A stretch of 64,000 nt of DNA from Rhodospirillaceae bacterium. GTDB lineage: Bacteria > Pseudomonadota > Alphaproteobacteria > UBA8366 > Aestuariispiraceae. The stretch lies in assembly GCA_002709955.1 (NCBI GenBank), contig PAQY01000003.1, positions 107,158 through 171,157 of the forward strand, in the 5' to 3' direction. Of the stretch, positions 42,601-52,306 are shown piece by piece. The notes beneath the pieces were generated by a model that saw only the letters and a list, made by a program, of their open reading frames with translations, made no database searches and had not been told where the DNA came from. Each line of letters begins with the position of its first letter. The stretch's first letter is position 1. The position numbers and the translations under genes were made by a program.

Positions 42601-44157
42601 CTATTCCGCCGCTGCTGCTGCAGGGGTGCGGTCAAAATCTTCTGGGAAAAGGCGGATCGCACTGAGCACCGGCATCGGGGTCAACCCGCCCATGGCGCAT
42701 AAGGATCCGTCAGTCATCACCTCGCACAGGTCTTCCACCAGTGCGATATTGCGAGCGACCTCTTCGCCACGCAGTATTTTCTCAATCGATTCTTTGCCGC
42801 GAACCGCGCCGATCCTACAGGGGGTGCATTTCCCGCAACTTTCGATCTGACAGAACTCAAAGGCGAAACGCGCCATTTCCGCCATGTCCACAGTGTCGTC
42901 GAATACAACGATACCACCATGACCCAACATTGCAGAGTTTGCCGCCAGGCCTTCATAATCCATTGGCAGATCAAGGTGCTCTTCGCCGATATAAGCCCCC
43001 AATGGCCCGCCCAACTGTGCCGACCGAAAGGGTCGACCGCTTGCCGTGCCGCCGCCAAAATCTTCGATCAGTTCCCGTAGGCTGACCCCGAAGGCTTTTT
43101 CGACCAACCCACCGCGTTTCACATTCCCTGCAATCTGGAAGGCCTGTGTCCCCAGGGAACGTCCCATGCCATATTCTTTGTAAAAGGACGCGTCTTTGGC
43201 CAGAATAACGGGCACAGTGGCCAATGACAGCACGTTGTTCACAACCGTCGGCATGCCAAACAGGCCGGCGACAGCAGGAATAGGTGGCTTTGACCGCACC
43301 GTACCGCGCTTACCTTCCATGCTTTCCAGCATCGAAGATTCTTCGCCACAGATATACGCGCCAGCCCCCCGCCGAACCTTTATCCGAAAGGGTCGACCGG
43401 ATCCGGCAACATCTGGGCCCAGCAATCCAGCGTCTTCCCAAATTCGAATCGCCTGCTTCATCGTCGCGATGGCATGCGGATATTCTGATCGGATGTAGAC
43501 ATAGCCTTCCGATGCCCCGACCGCGAGGCCCGCGATCGCCATGCCCTCCAACAGGCAGAATGGATCACCTTCCATAAGCATTCTGTCTGCGAAGGTGCCG
43601 GAATCCCCTTCATCCGCATTACAACAGATATACTTCTGCCCGTCTGGCAGGTCCGATACGGTCTTCCACTTAATGCCGGTCGGGAAACCTGCCCCCCCGC
43701 GACCGCGCAGGCCGGAATCGGTGACTTCTGCAACAATCTCCGACCGCTGCATCGCAATGGCACGATGCAGACCGACCAGGCCGCCATGCTCCTGATAATC
43801 AGCAAGATTCAACGGATCGATCACGCCGACACGGGCGAATGTCAATCGCTCCTGGTTTGCCAGCCAGTCAAGGGCGTCAGTCGGGCCTAATGCTAAATCA
43901 TGACGGCCAGCCTGAAGGAAACCCGCATCAAACAGCCCTGGCACATCAGCGCCCGTCACCGGCCCATAGGCATAGCGCACGCCATCATGCAGGACTTCTA
44001 CCAAAGGCTCCAGCCAACACATGCCCCGCGACCCATTGCGGATTATTTGAATGTCCAACCCCCGCATATCCGCTTGTTCATGGATCGCAGCAGCAACATC
44101 GTCCGCGCCGACAGACAGCGCTGCAGAATCACAGGGCACATAAACAGTGATCGTCAT
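42601..44157 (-). CDS. fdsB: NAD-dependent formate dehydrogenase beta subunit
   Basis: A 518-residue diaphorase subunit. Residues about 1-90 form the N-terminal extension seen in FdsB/HoxF, followed by a NuoF-like core: FMN-binding GLRGRGGAGFPTGIKWK, NADH-binding GAGAYICGEESSMLESMEG and the 4Fe-4S motif ESCGKCTPCRIG. It reduces NAD with electrons from FdsA. Its ATG overlaps the fdsG stop by four bases and the fdsA start is 18 bases after its stop. Confidence 0.95.
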   Translation of the reverse strand: MTITVYVPCDSAALSVGADDVAAAIHEQADMRGLDIQIIRNGSRGMCWLEPLVEVLHDGVRYAYGPVTGADVPGLFDAGFLQAGRHDLALGPTDALDWLANQERLTFARVGVIDPLNLADYQEHGGLVGLHRAIAMQRSEIVAEVTDSGLRGRGGAGFPTGIKWKTVSDLPDGQKYICCNADEGDSGTFADRMLMEGDPFCLLEGMAIAGLAVGASEGYVYIRSEYPHAIATMKQAIRIWEDAGLLGPDVAGSGRPFRIKVRRGAGAYICGEESSMLESMEGKRGTVRSKPPIPAVAGLFGMPTVVNNVLSLATVPVILAKDASFYKEYGMGRSLGTQAFQIAGNVKRGGLVEKAFGVSLRELIEDFGGGTASGRPFRSAQLGGPLGAYIGEEHLDLPMDYEGLAANSAMLGHGGIVVFDDTVDMAEMARFAFEFCQIESCGKCTPCRIGAVRGKESIEKILRGEEVARNIALVEDLCEVMTDGSLCAMGGLTPMPVLSAIRLFPEDFDRTPAAAAAE

Positions 44158-44630
44158 GACATGGCCCCGCGGATTGCAGCATTCAGGCGTTCATCGTTGA
44201 TGCGACCAACGGGCTTGTCATTGACCAGCGCGGCAGGTGACAGCGCGCAATTACCCAGGCAATAAACCGCTTCCACTGTGATACGGCCATCCGCGCTTGT
44301 ACCGCCAAGCTGCACCCCATGACGGGCGCAAATTCGCTCTATCAGGGGTAATGCGCCCATCGACTGACAGGCTTCAGCCCGACAAATCTTGACCGTGACC
44401 GCACCCGCAGGCTTTTCACGGAAGTCGTGATAGAAGCTAACAACGCCATGCACTTCCGCGCGCGACAGGTTCAGCGCGGTCGCAATTGTGGGCAAGGCAG
44501 ATTGCGGCACATGGCCGATCTGTTCCTGCAGATCGTGCAAAATTTCAATCAAATCGGCGGGTGCATTCGCATGCTGCCGACAAATATCGACAACAGTGGC
44601 GTCAATATCCAGGGGTGGTACAGTTGGCAT
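44154..44630 (-). CDS. fdsG: NAD-dependent formate dehydrogenase gamma subunit
   Basis: A 158-residue NuoE-like thioredoxin-fold subunit with one 2Fe-2S cluster, whose four Cys are in CRAEACQSMGA and CLGNCALSP. Of several possible starts the ATG at 44630 has GGAG seven bases upstream and gives the usual family length; the frame opens at 44669. First gene of fdsGBAD-fdhD. A short palindrome (ATAGGCCTAT) lies about 85 bases upstream, between it and the LysR gene. Confidence 0.93.
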   Translation of the reverse strand: MPTVPPLDIDATVVDICRQHANAPADLIEILHDLQEQIGHVPQSALPTIATALNLSRAEVHGVVSFYHDFREKPAGAVTVKICRAEACQSMGALPLIERICARHGVQLGGTSADGRITVEAVYCLGNCALSPAALVNDKPVGRINDERLNAAIRGAMS

Positions 44631-44711
44631 CGGGCGTCTCCGGTCCATCGGACGTTCCAGTTGCGTCACCAGTACCTTGGCGTGCCCTCGCGACGCAAAT
44701 TGGTTCTTTCG

Positions 44712-44721
44712 ATAGGCCTAT
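44712..44721. promoter_or_regulatory. Palindrome in the fds promoter (possible LysR site)
   Basis: ATAGGCCTAT is a perfect 10-bp palindrome of the ATAG/CTAT kind often bound by LysR proteins. It lies between the stop of the lysR gene and the fdsG start, where control of the formate dehydrogenase operon would be expected. Chance occurrence is possible. Confidence 0.35.
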
Positions 44722-44756
44722 TGGCAATGCCGATGCTGCACCGCAGCAAATCAGAT

Positions 44757-45668
44757 CTAAGACAATCGATTTGCAAAAATATCTGGAAGGGCAAAGCTGC
44801 GCGCGACCTCAAAAAGCGAGGCGACAACGGGCGGCGGTGGATCGCGGTCATACGCGACAAGACCAATCTCATGTTCGACCACGGGCTCTACCAGCGGAAT
44901 GGTGCGGATACTATCGGCCTTGTCCAGCACCAGCAGGAAATGTTCCGGCAGGATGCTGGCGATGCCATGTGTGCGGATATGGGAATAAAGGCTGACAACC
45001 GAATTCGATTCTATGTCCACGACCGGGCGGCAATCCAGGCTGCTGAAAACGCCATCCACGATCCGTCTGTTCTGCATATCCGGTGTCAGCAACGCCAAAG
45101 GATGGGTAGCCGCGTCTACCCAGGAAACGGTTTTCCTTGCCGCAAGCGGATGGTCCTGGCGCACAAAAAGGCGGAACCGTTCAAAATACAGAGGCGCGCT
45201 CAGCACACGCCCAATCGGTTCGTTCTTAAGATAACTGACCCCCGCATCGATGGAGAAATCATCAACATTACGCAGAATTTCACGGGATGTTTGGGACAGG
45301 ATTGAAAATGTGATCTTGGGGAAGCGACGCTGCACCGCCTCCGTCAGAATCGATACCGATGGCAAGGCTGATGGGATCACACCCAATGCGACGCGCCCTG
45401 CCAGTTCGCCCTTCATGGCCGCCAGTTCCTGGTTCATCGCCGACTGGTTTTCAAGAATTGCATGCGCCCATTTCAAGATGCGCTCGCCCTCTGGCGTAAG
45501 ACCTTCGAACCGCTGGCCGCGTTTCACGATGGCAACGCCAAGCTCCTGCTCCAACTGTCGGATTCGTCCAGACAGGGTCGGTTGCGTAACCCGGCAAACC
45601 TCCGCCGCCCGCGTGAAATGCCGCTCGTGAACCAATGCGACAAGATATTGCAACTGGCGGATATCCAT
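44757..45668 (-). CDS. LysR family transcriptional regulator
   Basis: A 303-residue LysR protein with an N-terminal winged HTH (about 1-60; FTRAAEVCRVTQPTLSGRIRQLEQELG) and a two-lobed effector domain. It lies directly upstream of the fds operon on the same strand, as in other bacteria where a LysR protein (FdsR type) activates formate dehydrogenase genes. Binding at the 44712 palindrome is a guess. It is separated from the sensor kinase gene by 130 bases. Confidence 0.92.
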   Translation of the reverse strand: MDIRQLQYLVALVHERHFTRAAEVCRVTQPTLSGRIRQLEQELGVAIVKRGQRFEGLTPEGERILKWAHAILENQSAMNQELAAMKGELAGRVALGVIPSALPSVSILTEAVQRRFPKITFSILSQTSREILRNVDDFSIDAGVSYLKNEPIGRVLSAPLYFERFRLFVRQDHPLAARKTVSWVDAATHPLALLTPDMQNRRIVDGVFSSLDCRPVVDIESNSVVSLYSHIRTHGIASILPEHFLLVLDKADSIRTIPLVEPVVEHEIGLVAYDRDPPPPVVASLFEVARSFALPDIFANRLS

Positions 45669-45798
45669 TTTTTGAACCTATTCCTACCCATACACTGAAA
45701 CAAAGAGTTACCGTATCACACAGCATCGTCAGCATCTTACCGATGAAGACAAATCTTCACCAATTCGCGCCAAACGGACTGTTGATCGAACAATATTT

Positions 45799-47817
45799 TT
45801 ATGCGGCCTCCGGCAACCAGATGGAGAATGTCGTCCCGATGCCCAGTTTACTTTCGACGGAAATCCTACCGTATTGTCGTTCGATCAGCGTTTGCGTGAT
45901 CGACAGGCCCAGACCGGTCCCGCCATCACGCTTTGTGGTGAAGAACGGATCAAACACTTTCTTCAGGACCTCCGCCGACATCCCGACACCTGTATCCGTG
46001 ACCTCAATCAAAATGCCACGCCGTTGTTCAATATCGCTGTCGAATGTCCGCACGGTCAGGCGGCCGCCATCGGGCATCGCATGAATGGCGTTGACCAGCA
46101 AATTGATCAGAACCTGCTGTAATTCGGTACGGTTCATCGCGATCTCTCGGTTCGCCGCATCTTCGCGCTCGATAGATATATCGACCTTCTGGAGAAGATG
46201 TTTTACCAAAGGAAGACAATCAGAAACGACATCCTGTGGCTTGTGGCTCGTCACGAAATCCGCATATTCCTCAGGTTTTGCAAATTGAAGCAGTTTGGTG
46301 ACGATGATGTTTATGCGGTGAATCTGTTCATCCAACAGCTTCAATTCGGTGGCAACCGATTCAGCCCTGTCACCAATCGTGCTGCGCAAGACATCCAGGT
46401 TTCCCTGCATCACCGCGATAGGATTATTGATTTCATGGGCGACGCCCGCTGTAATTTCCCCGATTGCGGCTAGTTTTTCGGACATGATCAATTGTTTTGT
46501 CGTCGCTTCCAGCTGCAGGTTCGCCTGCTTGAGTTCGCGTGTGCGTTCATCAACCCGTTTGTTCAGATCCTCGTTCCAATCGCGAAGCTGTCGGTCCCGG
46601 GTCTGCAATCGCTCCAGTAAATCATCCAGATGCGCTGCCACGCGGCCGATTTCATCATTGGCAGCAATGATACCGGTCCGCGCGCTCATATCCCCGCCTT
46701 CCACTTCCCCAATTGTTGCAGTCATCCGCTCCAGGGGTTTGAAGATACCCCTGGCCCAACGAAGGAAGATCGGGATGGTTACTAAAGTGATGCCAAAAAA
46801 CGCGAGGGCTATCGTCCACAGTGTCTCGTGTTTCGCATCCGTGAACGGGGTTTCCAGAAAGCCGACATACAGCATTCCAATACGCTGGCCAAAGCTGTCC
46901 ACGATAGGTTCGTATGCAGAAATATACCAATCGTTCACAACAAAGGCGCTGTTCAGCCAGGTTTCTCCTTCATCAAGCACCGCAGAACGCACCACGGCGG
47001 ACACCCGTGTGCCCAAGGCGCGCCGCCCCTCAAACAACCGTACATTCGTACTGATACGGACATCTTCCAGGAACAGGGTGGCCGTCCCCTGGCTCCCTTC
47101 GGGCAGGCTTTCCTTCTGATAGACCAGATCATTGATGGTATCGATGAAAACCAAATTCTGATTCAGCAGGATCCCACCAACCAACACCCCCTTGCGTCCG
47201 TCGCTGATGCGTACCGGTGCCGCAGAATGAATGACCATTCCGCGTGTTTCTGCCTTTCGGTCGGTCTGTATGGCATTTGGCGTGGGCACAAGTTCAAGAT
47301 TCGACCTTGCTGCCAAATCCTGGGAAATTTGGGACAGTTCCGCATTTGAATACAGATCGATTGCCGTATCCGCCCTGCCCACGATCGCTGACTGGATGAT
47401 CGGCCAATCCGTGCGTCTTTCAAGATTGGGAATCCGCGGCGATACAAAAAGAACCTGTCCCGCCTCATCCGATACATACAAGAAGTCCAAATTCTGACTG
47501 ATCCGGCTTGCATCCAGAAATTCATCAATGCCATAGCCTCGATTAATGATCTCTTGAAACCGCGCAGAATCCCCCGTCGCCTGAAGTCGATCCTCTGTTG
47601 TTTCAAGAATGCGCGATAGATATTGATGTGCAATCGTCAGATCGCCGTTTACCTTGGAAATCAGGGTTGAATCTAAGCGATCACTCCACCGAACAATCGT
47701 GATGATAAGAAGGATTGGCAGAATTACGAGGGTCGGCAGCAACGCGATTGCCAGCAGTCGAACACGGACTGAGCGTCCCCCCTGTCGCGTTTTTATACGG
47801 GCCGTCGTATTATGCAT
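45799..47817 (-). CDS. Membrane sensor histidine kinase
   Basis: A 672-residue kinase. An N-terminal transmembrane helix (VRLLAIALLPTLVILPILLIITIV), a periplasmic sensor of Cache type (about 40-300), a second helix (TIALAFFGITLVTIPIFLRW), a HAMP domain (FKPLERMTATIGEVEGGDMSAR), a coiled coil, HisKA with the phospho-His in GVAHEINNPIAVMQGN, and a HATPase domain (LINLLVNAIHAMPDGG, DTGVGMSAEV, GGTGLGLSITQ). The start at 47817 overlaps the response regulator stop by eight bases, so the two are a pair. It probably senses a carboxylate outside the cell and controls the ABC transporter operon next door. Confidence 0.93.
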   Translation of the reverse strand: MHNTTARIKTRQGGRSVRVRLLAIALLPTLVILPILLIITIVRWSDRLDSTLISKVNGDLTIAHQYLSRILETTEDRLQATGDSARFQEIINRGYGIDEFLDASRISQNLDFLYVSDEAGQVLFVSPRIPNLERRTDWPIIQSAIVGRADTAIDLYSNAELSQISQDLAARSNLELVPTPNAIQTDRKAETRGMVIHSAAPVRISDGRKGVLVGGILLNQNLVFIDTINDLVYQKESLPEGSQGTATLFLEDVRISTNVRLFEGRRALGTRVSAVVRSAVLDEGETWLNSAFVVNDWYISAYEPIVDSFGQRIGMLYVGFLETPFTDAKHETLWTIALAFFGITLVTIPIFLRWARGIFKPLERMTATIGEVEGGDMSARTGIIAANDEIGRVAAHLDDLLERLQTRDRQLRDWNEDLNKRVDERTRELKQANLQLEATTKQLIMSEKLAAIGEITAGVAHEINNPIAVMQGNLDVLRSTIGDRAESVATELKLLDEQIHRINIIVTKLLQFAKPEEYADFVTSHKPQDVVSDCLPLVKHLLQKVDISIEREDAANREIAMNRTELQQVLINLLVNAIHAMPDGGRLTVRTFDSDIEQRRGILIEVTDTGVGMSAEVLKKVFDPFFTTKRDGGTGLGLSITQTLIERQYGRISVESKLGIGTTFSIWLPEAA

Positions 47818-49228
47818 CCCAGTCCGCACATCTGCGATCAATCGTCTTGCGGGATATGCCCAGCAGACGCGCGGCTTCCTCACGATTGCCATCGACTGTT
47901 TGCAGAACTGACAGAACGTGGCGGCGTTCTACTTCCGCCAGGCTGCTATCTGCCGCAGTTTCCGACACGACCTCGGTCCCAAACTGGTCGGGGAACCGCC
48001 CCAGGATGAGGGATCGTTCGACAACATTACGTAATTCACGAACATTGCCTGGCCAGTCATAGCGGGCAAGCTTGCTGCGTGTCCGTTCGCAAATCGGGAT
48101 CGGCGGCATGCCCAATTGTTGTGACAGGCGCTGCATCAAAAGTTGGGCGAGTTCATAAACATCCTCACCACGGTCTTTAAGCGGTGGCAGATGAAGCTGT
48201 ATCACATTGATTCGAAAATACAGGTCGGCCCGAAACTGCCCGGCCTTAACCAATTCCCCAAGATTTGCATTTGTGGCAAAAACGAACCGCACATCAACAG
48301 GGCGCTCTCGCTCTGCACCGACAGGGCGCACACGCTTGTCTTCCAGCACCCGCAACAACTTACCTTGAAGCGCCGGGGGAAGTTCCCCAATTTCATCCAG
48401 AAACAGCGTGCCCCCCTGAGCATGCAGCATCAGCCCGTCCCGACTGGCCTGGGCCCCGGTGAACGCGCCTTTGACATGGCCGAACAACTCACTTTCGATC
48501 ATATCGGCGGGGATGGCGGCACAGTTGACTGGAACGAATGGTTTGTCCTGACGATCAGAAAGTGCATGAAGCGCCCGTGCCGCAATCTCCTTCCCAGTTC
48601 CGGACTGGCCCGTGAACAAAACCGATGTCGGCAATGGGGCGACGCGCTCAATCGTATCACGTACCTGCCCCATAACCTTGGACTCGCCGACAAGGCGGTC
48701 ACAGCACCGCACATCCGATGCAGATTGCAATTCGTGACGCAGAACGTAATTCTCTCGCTGTAAGCGAATGCGATCCAGACAGCGCGCCACGGCATTTAGA
48801 ATTTGATTGGACCGAAACGGCTTAAGGACAAAATCCGCTGCCCCCGCCCGCAATGCCCGAATTGCCGTTTCAAGATCGGCATAGGCGGTCATCAGAATGG
48901 CGTCCCCAAAGAACCCCACCGACCGTTGAGCGGCCAACCATTCGACCCCAGACTGTCCTGGCATGATGTTGTCCAGGATAATGATATCAAAATGATGGTC
49001 GTCCAGCTTGGCTTCAGCCTCTTTGGTATTGGAGGCGGTTTCGATGGTCTTACAGCGTGGGCCCAGCGTGCGCATCAGAAAGTTGCGCATACCGGGTTCA
49101 TCGTCGACGATCAAGATTGCAGCCTTCGTCAGCCACGGCCCGAATTCTGGTCCACCCTCGCCATGGGCAAGACTGCGGCGCGCCTTTTCCATATCCTCCG
49201 ACGCATAGAATTCAGGGTTATCCGGCAT
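47810..49228 (-). CDS. Sigma-54-dependent response regulator (NtrC family)
   Basis: A 472-residue regulator: receiver domain (about 35-150; ILIVDDEPGMRNFL, phospho-Asp in DIIILDNIMPGQSG), AAA+ domain (about 180-400; Walker A GQSGTGKE, sigma-54 contact loop GAFTGA, Walker B GTLFLDEIGEL) and a C-terminal Fis-type HTH (REEAARLLGISRKTIDRR). It activates promoters read by sigma-54 polymerase. The first in-frame codon is a TTG at 49249; the ATG at 49228 with GGGG upstream is preferred. No clear TGGCAC-N5-TTGC promoter was found by eye near the neighbouring operon. Confidence 0.95.
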   Translation of the reverse strand: MPDNPEFYASEDMEKARRSLAHGEGGPEFGPWLTKAAILIVDDEPGMRNFLMRTLGPRCKTIETASNTKEAEAKLDDHHFDIIILDNIMPGQSGVEWLAAQRSVGFFGDAILMTAYADLETAIRALRAGAADFVLKPFRSNQILNAVARCLDRIRLQRENYVLRHELQSASDVRCCDRLVGESKVMGQVRDTIERVAPLPTSVLFTGQSGTGKEIAARALHALSDRQDKPFVPVNCAAIPADMIESELFGHVKGAFTGAQASRDGLMLHAQGGTLFLDEIGELPPALQGKLLRVLEDKRVRPVGAERERPVDVRFVFATNANLGELVKAGQFRADLYFRINVIQLHLPPLKDRGEDVYELAQLLMQRLSQQLGMPPIPICERTRSKLARYDWPGNVRELRNVVERSLILGRFPDQFGTEVVSETAADSSLAEVERRHVLSVLQTVDGNREEAARLLGISRKTIDRRCADWDA

Positions 49229-49458
49229 ATCGATGTTTCCCCTTATCAATGCTTTTTTATAGCATAAAACTGTCTGAATTCCGAAAGAAACAAGATATCA
49301 GAAGTCAGACGGCCCTGCCTTATGCGGGCTGATAAGAACCAGAAGGCCATTCAGGCACAACCGGCTCTATGCCCGATCTATTTCATCGTTCAGAATGCGC
49401 CGTGCTATGGTTGCCGTCAAAGCCTATAATAGTGAAAGATTCAGATAGCCGCTTTTGA

Positions 49459-50541
49459 TCAACTCCCTTGTTTTCCCACATCCGCCTGATCGACAGGTGC
49501 CTCGGATTCTTTCGAATTTCTTCCAAAGAGCCGCTGTTTGATACTGTCCCACAATTTCGCCATTCCAAGGGGTTCGTAGATCATGAAGACAATGATCAGA
49601 ACGCCGAACACGACCTGTTCGGTTGCTGAAATGATCGTTGCGTCAATAGAGCCATGGAAGACATTGTTGCCAACCGTATTGAGCACCACCGGAAAGAGAA
49701 GAATAAAGGCCGCACCAATGAAAGCACCATTGATCGTGCCCAGCCCCCCCAGAATGACCATGAACAGGATTTTGAACGACAGCTTGATGTCAAAAGCCAC
49801 AGGTTCCAGGGATTTCAAATAGGTGAATGCGAACAGCGCCCCCGCGACACCGCAATAGAAAGCGCTGATCGCAAATGCCTGCAACTTGGTTCGCAACAGA
49901 GAGATCCCCATGGATTCCGCCGCAATATCCATGTCGCGCACGGCCATCCATCTGCGACCGGTGCTGCCGCGCGCCATATTCATGGCCAACAGGGTCAGCA
50001 CAGTCACGATAACAACAAGCACAAAAAACATTTCCATCGGTGAGGTCAAAGATTTGCCGAAGATCACAATGTCCTGGGTCGTTATGATTCCTGATGTATC
50101 GTAATTCTTGAACCAGCCGAACTTGTCGATCATCCAGATAATAAAGAACTGAGACGCCAGGGTCGCGACCATAAGATAGATGCCCCGAACCCTTAAGCTG
50201 GGCAGTCCAAACAAGATCCCGAACGCCGCCGCGATCAGACCGGACAGGGCCAGTGCCCCAACGAATGGCAAGTCAGGCACCCGCAGGACCAGATTGAAGC
50301 ATGCAAACGCCCCAGCAGCCATAAATCCGGCCGCCCCAAGCGCCAATTGTCCAGTATAGCCCATGACAATCTGTTGGCCGATCGCTGCGAGCGACAGACA
50401 CAACCAGGGGATCAGGATCGACGTGTACCAATAATCCGTCTTTACCGTCATTGGAATGATGATAAAGGCCAGCGTCATCAGGACGACAAAATTAATGATG
50501 TCGTCTTTCTTGAATGTCATGAAAACCGGTTGTGTACGCAT
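49459..50541 (-). CDS. Branched-chain-type ABC transporter permease LivM
   Basis: A 360-residue inner-membrane permease of the LivM family with about ten hydrophobic helices and typical segments: QIVMGYTGQLALGAAGFMAAG, YLMVATLASQF, RGSTGRRWMAVRDMDIAAESMG and ILGGLGTINGAFIGAAFI. Last gene of the operon SBP, LivF, LivG, LivH, LivM. Such systems import branched amino acids, amides, urea or aromatic acids; which one is not readable. A 230-base gap follows before the response regulator gene, with no clear feature in it. Confidence 0.93.
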   Translation of the reverse strand: MRTQPVFMTFKKDDIINFVVLMTLAFIIIPMTVKTDYWYTSILIPWLCLSLAAIGQQIVMGYTGQLALGAAGFMAAGAFACFNLVLRVPDLPFVGALALSGLIAAAFGILFGLPSLRVRGIYLMVATLASQFFIIWMIDKFGWFKNYDTSGIITTQDIVIFGKSLTSPMEMFFVLVVIVTVLTLLAMNMARGSTGRRWMAVRDMDIAAESMGISLLRTKLQAFAISAFYCGVAGALFAFTYLKSLEPVAFDIKLSFKILFMVILGGLGTINGAFIGAAFILLFPVVLNTVGNNVFHGSIDATIISATEQVVFGVLIIVFMIYEPLGMAKLWDSIKQRLFGRNSKESEAPVDQADVGKQGS

Positions 50542-50555
50542 CTGATACTTCCTCC

Positions 50556-51458
50556 CTATACCCGTCGAATGATTTTCTCGCCAAACAGTCCTTCGGGCCT
50601 GTACAGCAGGAAGAAGATCGCCAGCACATATGGTGCCCAGCCTTCGATGGCACCGCCGAAGAACGGACCGATATAGACTTCAAGAACCTTTTCCGTCGCG
50701 CCGATAATCAGGCCACCAACGATGGCACCTGGGATCGAAGAAAAACCGCCGATGATCAGGACGGGCAGCGCCTTCAGCGCAAGGTCAACCAGGGCGAACT
50801 GGACGCCCGCCCGGGCACCCCACATCATGCCCGCGATCAAGGCAACAATACCCGCCGTCGTCCACACCATCAGCATGATGCTTTTCAAGGGAATGCCGAT
50901 AGAACTGGCCGCGCCCGCATCATCCGCAACCGCCCTGAGCCCAAGGCCCATCTTGGTGTATTTAAACAGGATTGAGAGGCCGATAATCATCGAGATGGAA
51001 ACAGTACCCGCCGTCAGATCCAGCGCACTGATAAACAGCCCCGTACTGTCGGCGATCCAGGGAATGGGGAAGTCGCCAATACCAAGGTCCAGGCGTCGCA
51101 CCTCCACGCCCCAGGCTGCCTGGGCAAGGCCCTCCAGCACGAAGCCAAGGCCAATGGTGGCCATCAGCATGGTATCTTCGCTTTGATTCATAAGCGGCTT
51201 CAGGACGAGTCGTTCCGTGAAATAGCCGACAAGGAACATCAGGAAGACCGTGGCGAAAAATGCCAGGACGAAAGGAAGCCCAAGCTCCATCAGGCCAACA
51301 AAGGCCAGCACGGCGAAAAACACCATGGCACCCTGGGCAAAATTGAACGTGGAAGAAGCCTTGTAGATCAGCACAAAACCCAGCGCGACCAGCGAATACA
51401 TAGTCCCTGCCAGCAGCCCGCCGACAACGACTTCGATAAAGAATAAGAATTCAGTCAT
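50556..51458 (-). CDS. Branched-chain-type ABC transporter permease LivH
   Basis: A 300-residue LivH-family permease with eight or so hydrophobic helices; typical are GLLAGTMYSLVALGFVLIYK and LRAVADDAGAASSIGIPLKS, and GGFSSIPGAIVGGLIIGATE. The frame runs upstream to 51539, but the ATG at 51458 overlaps the livG stop by eight bases and starts the usual N-terminus (MTEFLFFIEV). It forms the channel together with LivM. Confidence 0.93.
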   Translation of the reverse strand: MTEFLFFIEVVVGGLLAGTMYSLVALGFVLIYKASSTFNFAQGAMVFFAVLAFVGLMELGLPFVLAFFATVFLMFLVGYFTERLVLKPLMNQSEDTMLMATIGLGFVLEGLAQAAWGVEVRRLDLGIGDFPIPWIADSTGLFISALDLTAGTVSISMIIGLSILFKYTKMGLGLRAVADDAGAASSIGIPLKSIMLMVWTTAGIVALIAGMMWGARAGVQFALVDLALKALPVLIIGGFSSIPGAIVGGLIIGATEKVLEVYIGPFFGGAIEGWAPYVLAIFFLLYRPEGLFGEKIIRRV

Positions 51459-52248
51459 GGGCCACCCCCAGATATGCGTCGATGACATTCTGATTGGATC
51501 TGACTTCGTCGGGTGGACCGTCCGCAATGATCTTGCCATAATCCAGCACGACCACGCTGTCGGAAATGTCCATCACCACGCCCATATCATGTTCGATAAG
51601 GATCATTGTGGTGCCAAGTTCGTCGTTTACTTTGAGAATAAAGCGGCACATTTCCCGCTTCTCCTCAACATTCATACCGGCCATTGGCTCGTCCAGCAGC
51701 AAGACTTCCGCCCCGGTTGCCAGAGCACGCCCCAGTTCGACCTTCTTCTGCAATCCATAGGGCAGTTTCCCAACCAGCGTATCCCGGATGCCCTGGATCT
51801 CCAGAAACTCGATGATTTCTTCGCTTTTTTCGCGATTCTGCTTCTCTTCCCGCTTCGCCTTGGGAAGCTGAAGGGCGACCTCAATGAAACTGGCCGTTTC
51901 ATGCAGGCGACGCCCCACCAGAATGTTGTCCAGGACCGACATTCTCTTAAACAATGCAAGATTCTGGAACGTCCTTGATATCCCTTTTCGCGCGATGAAA
52001 TTCGGATTGATCTTCGAGAGCACCTCTCCCTTGAAGGTGATGGTGCCTTCCTGTGGCTTGTATATCCCATTGATACAGTTCAGCAGTGAGCTCTTGCCAG
52101 CACCATTGGGACCGATAATGGCCCGTATCTCATGCGTCCGGACTTTGAACGATGTGTCGGTGATTGCTTTGACACCGCCAAAACTTAGCGAGATATTGCT
52201 CAGCTCCAGAATGGAGTCACCAATGGGAAATCGTCTTTTTTCGGTCAT
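51451..52248 (-). CDS. Branched-chain-type ABC transporter ATPase LivG
   Basis: A 265-residue ATPase with Walker A GPNGAGKSSLL (about residue 46), LivG-type signature LPYGLQKKVELGRAL in place of the classical LSGGQ, Walker B EVLLLDEPMAGM and the H-loop in ILIEHDMGVVM. A Lys/Glu-rich insertion (KAKREEKQNREKSEE) is found in the helical domain, as in many LivG proteins of this class. It pairs with LivF to drive transport. Confidence 0.95.
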   Translation of the reverse strand: MTEKRRFPIGDSILELSNISLSFGGVKAITDTSFKVRTHEIRAIIGPNGAGKSSLLNCINGIYKPQEGTITFKGEVLSKINPNFIARKGISRTFQNLALFKRMSVLDNILVGRRLHETASFIEVALQLPKAKREEKQNREKSEEIIEFLEIQGIRDTLVGKLPYGLQKKVELGRALATGAEVLLLDEPMAGMNVEEKREMCRFILKVNDELGTTMILIEHDMGVVMDISDSVVVLDYGKIIADGPPDEVRSNQNVIDAYLGVAHD

Positions 52249-52306
52249 ATCAGCCCTCTAGCTAATCCCTGTTTCGGTCCTGGCAAAACACAGCCCCCTA
52301 CGATTG

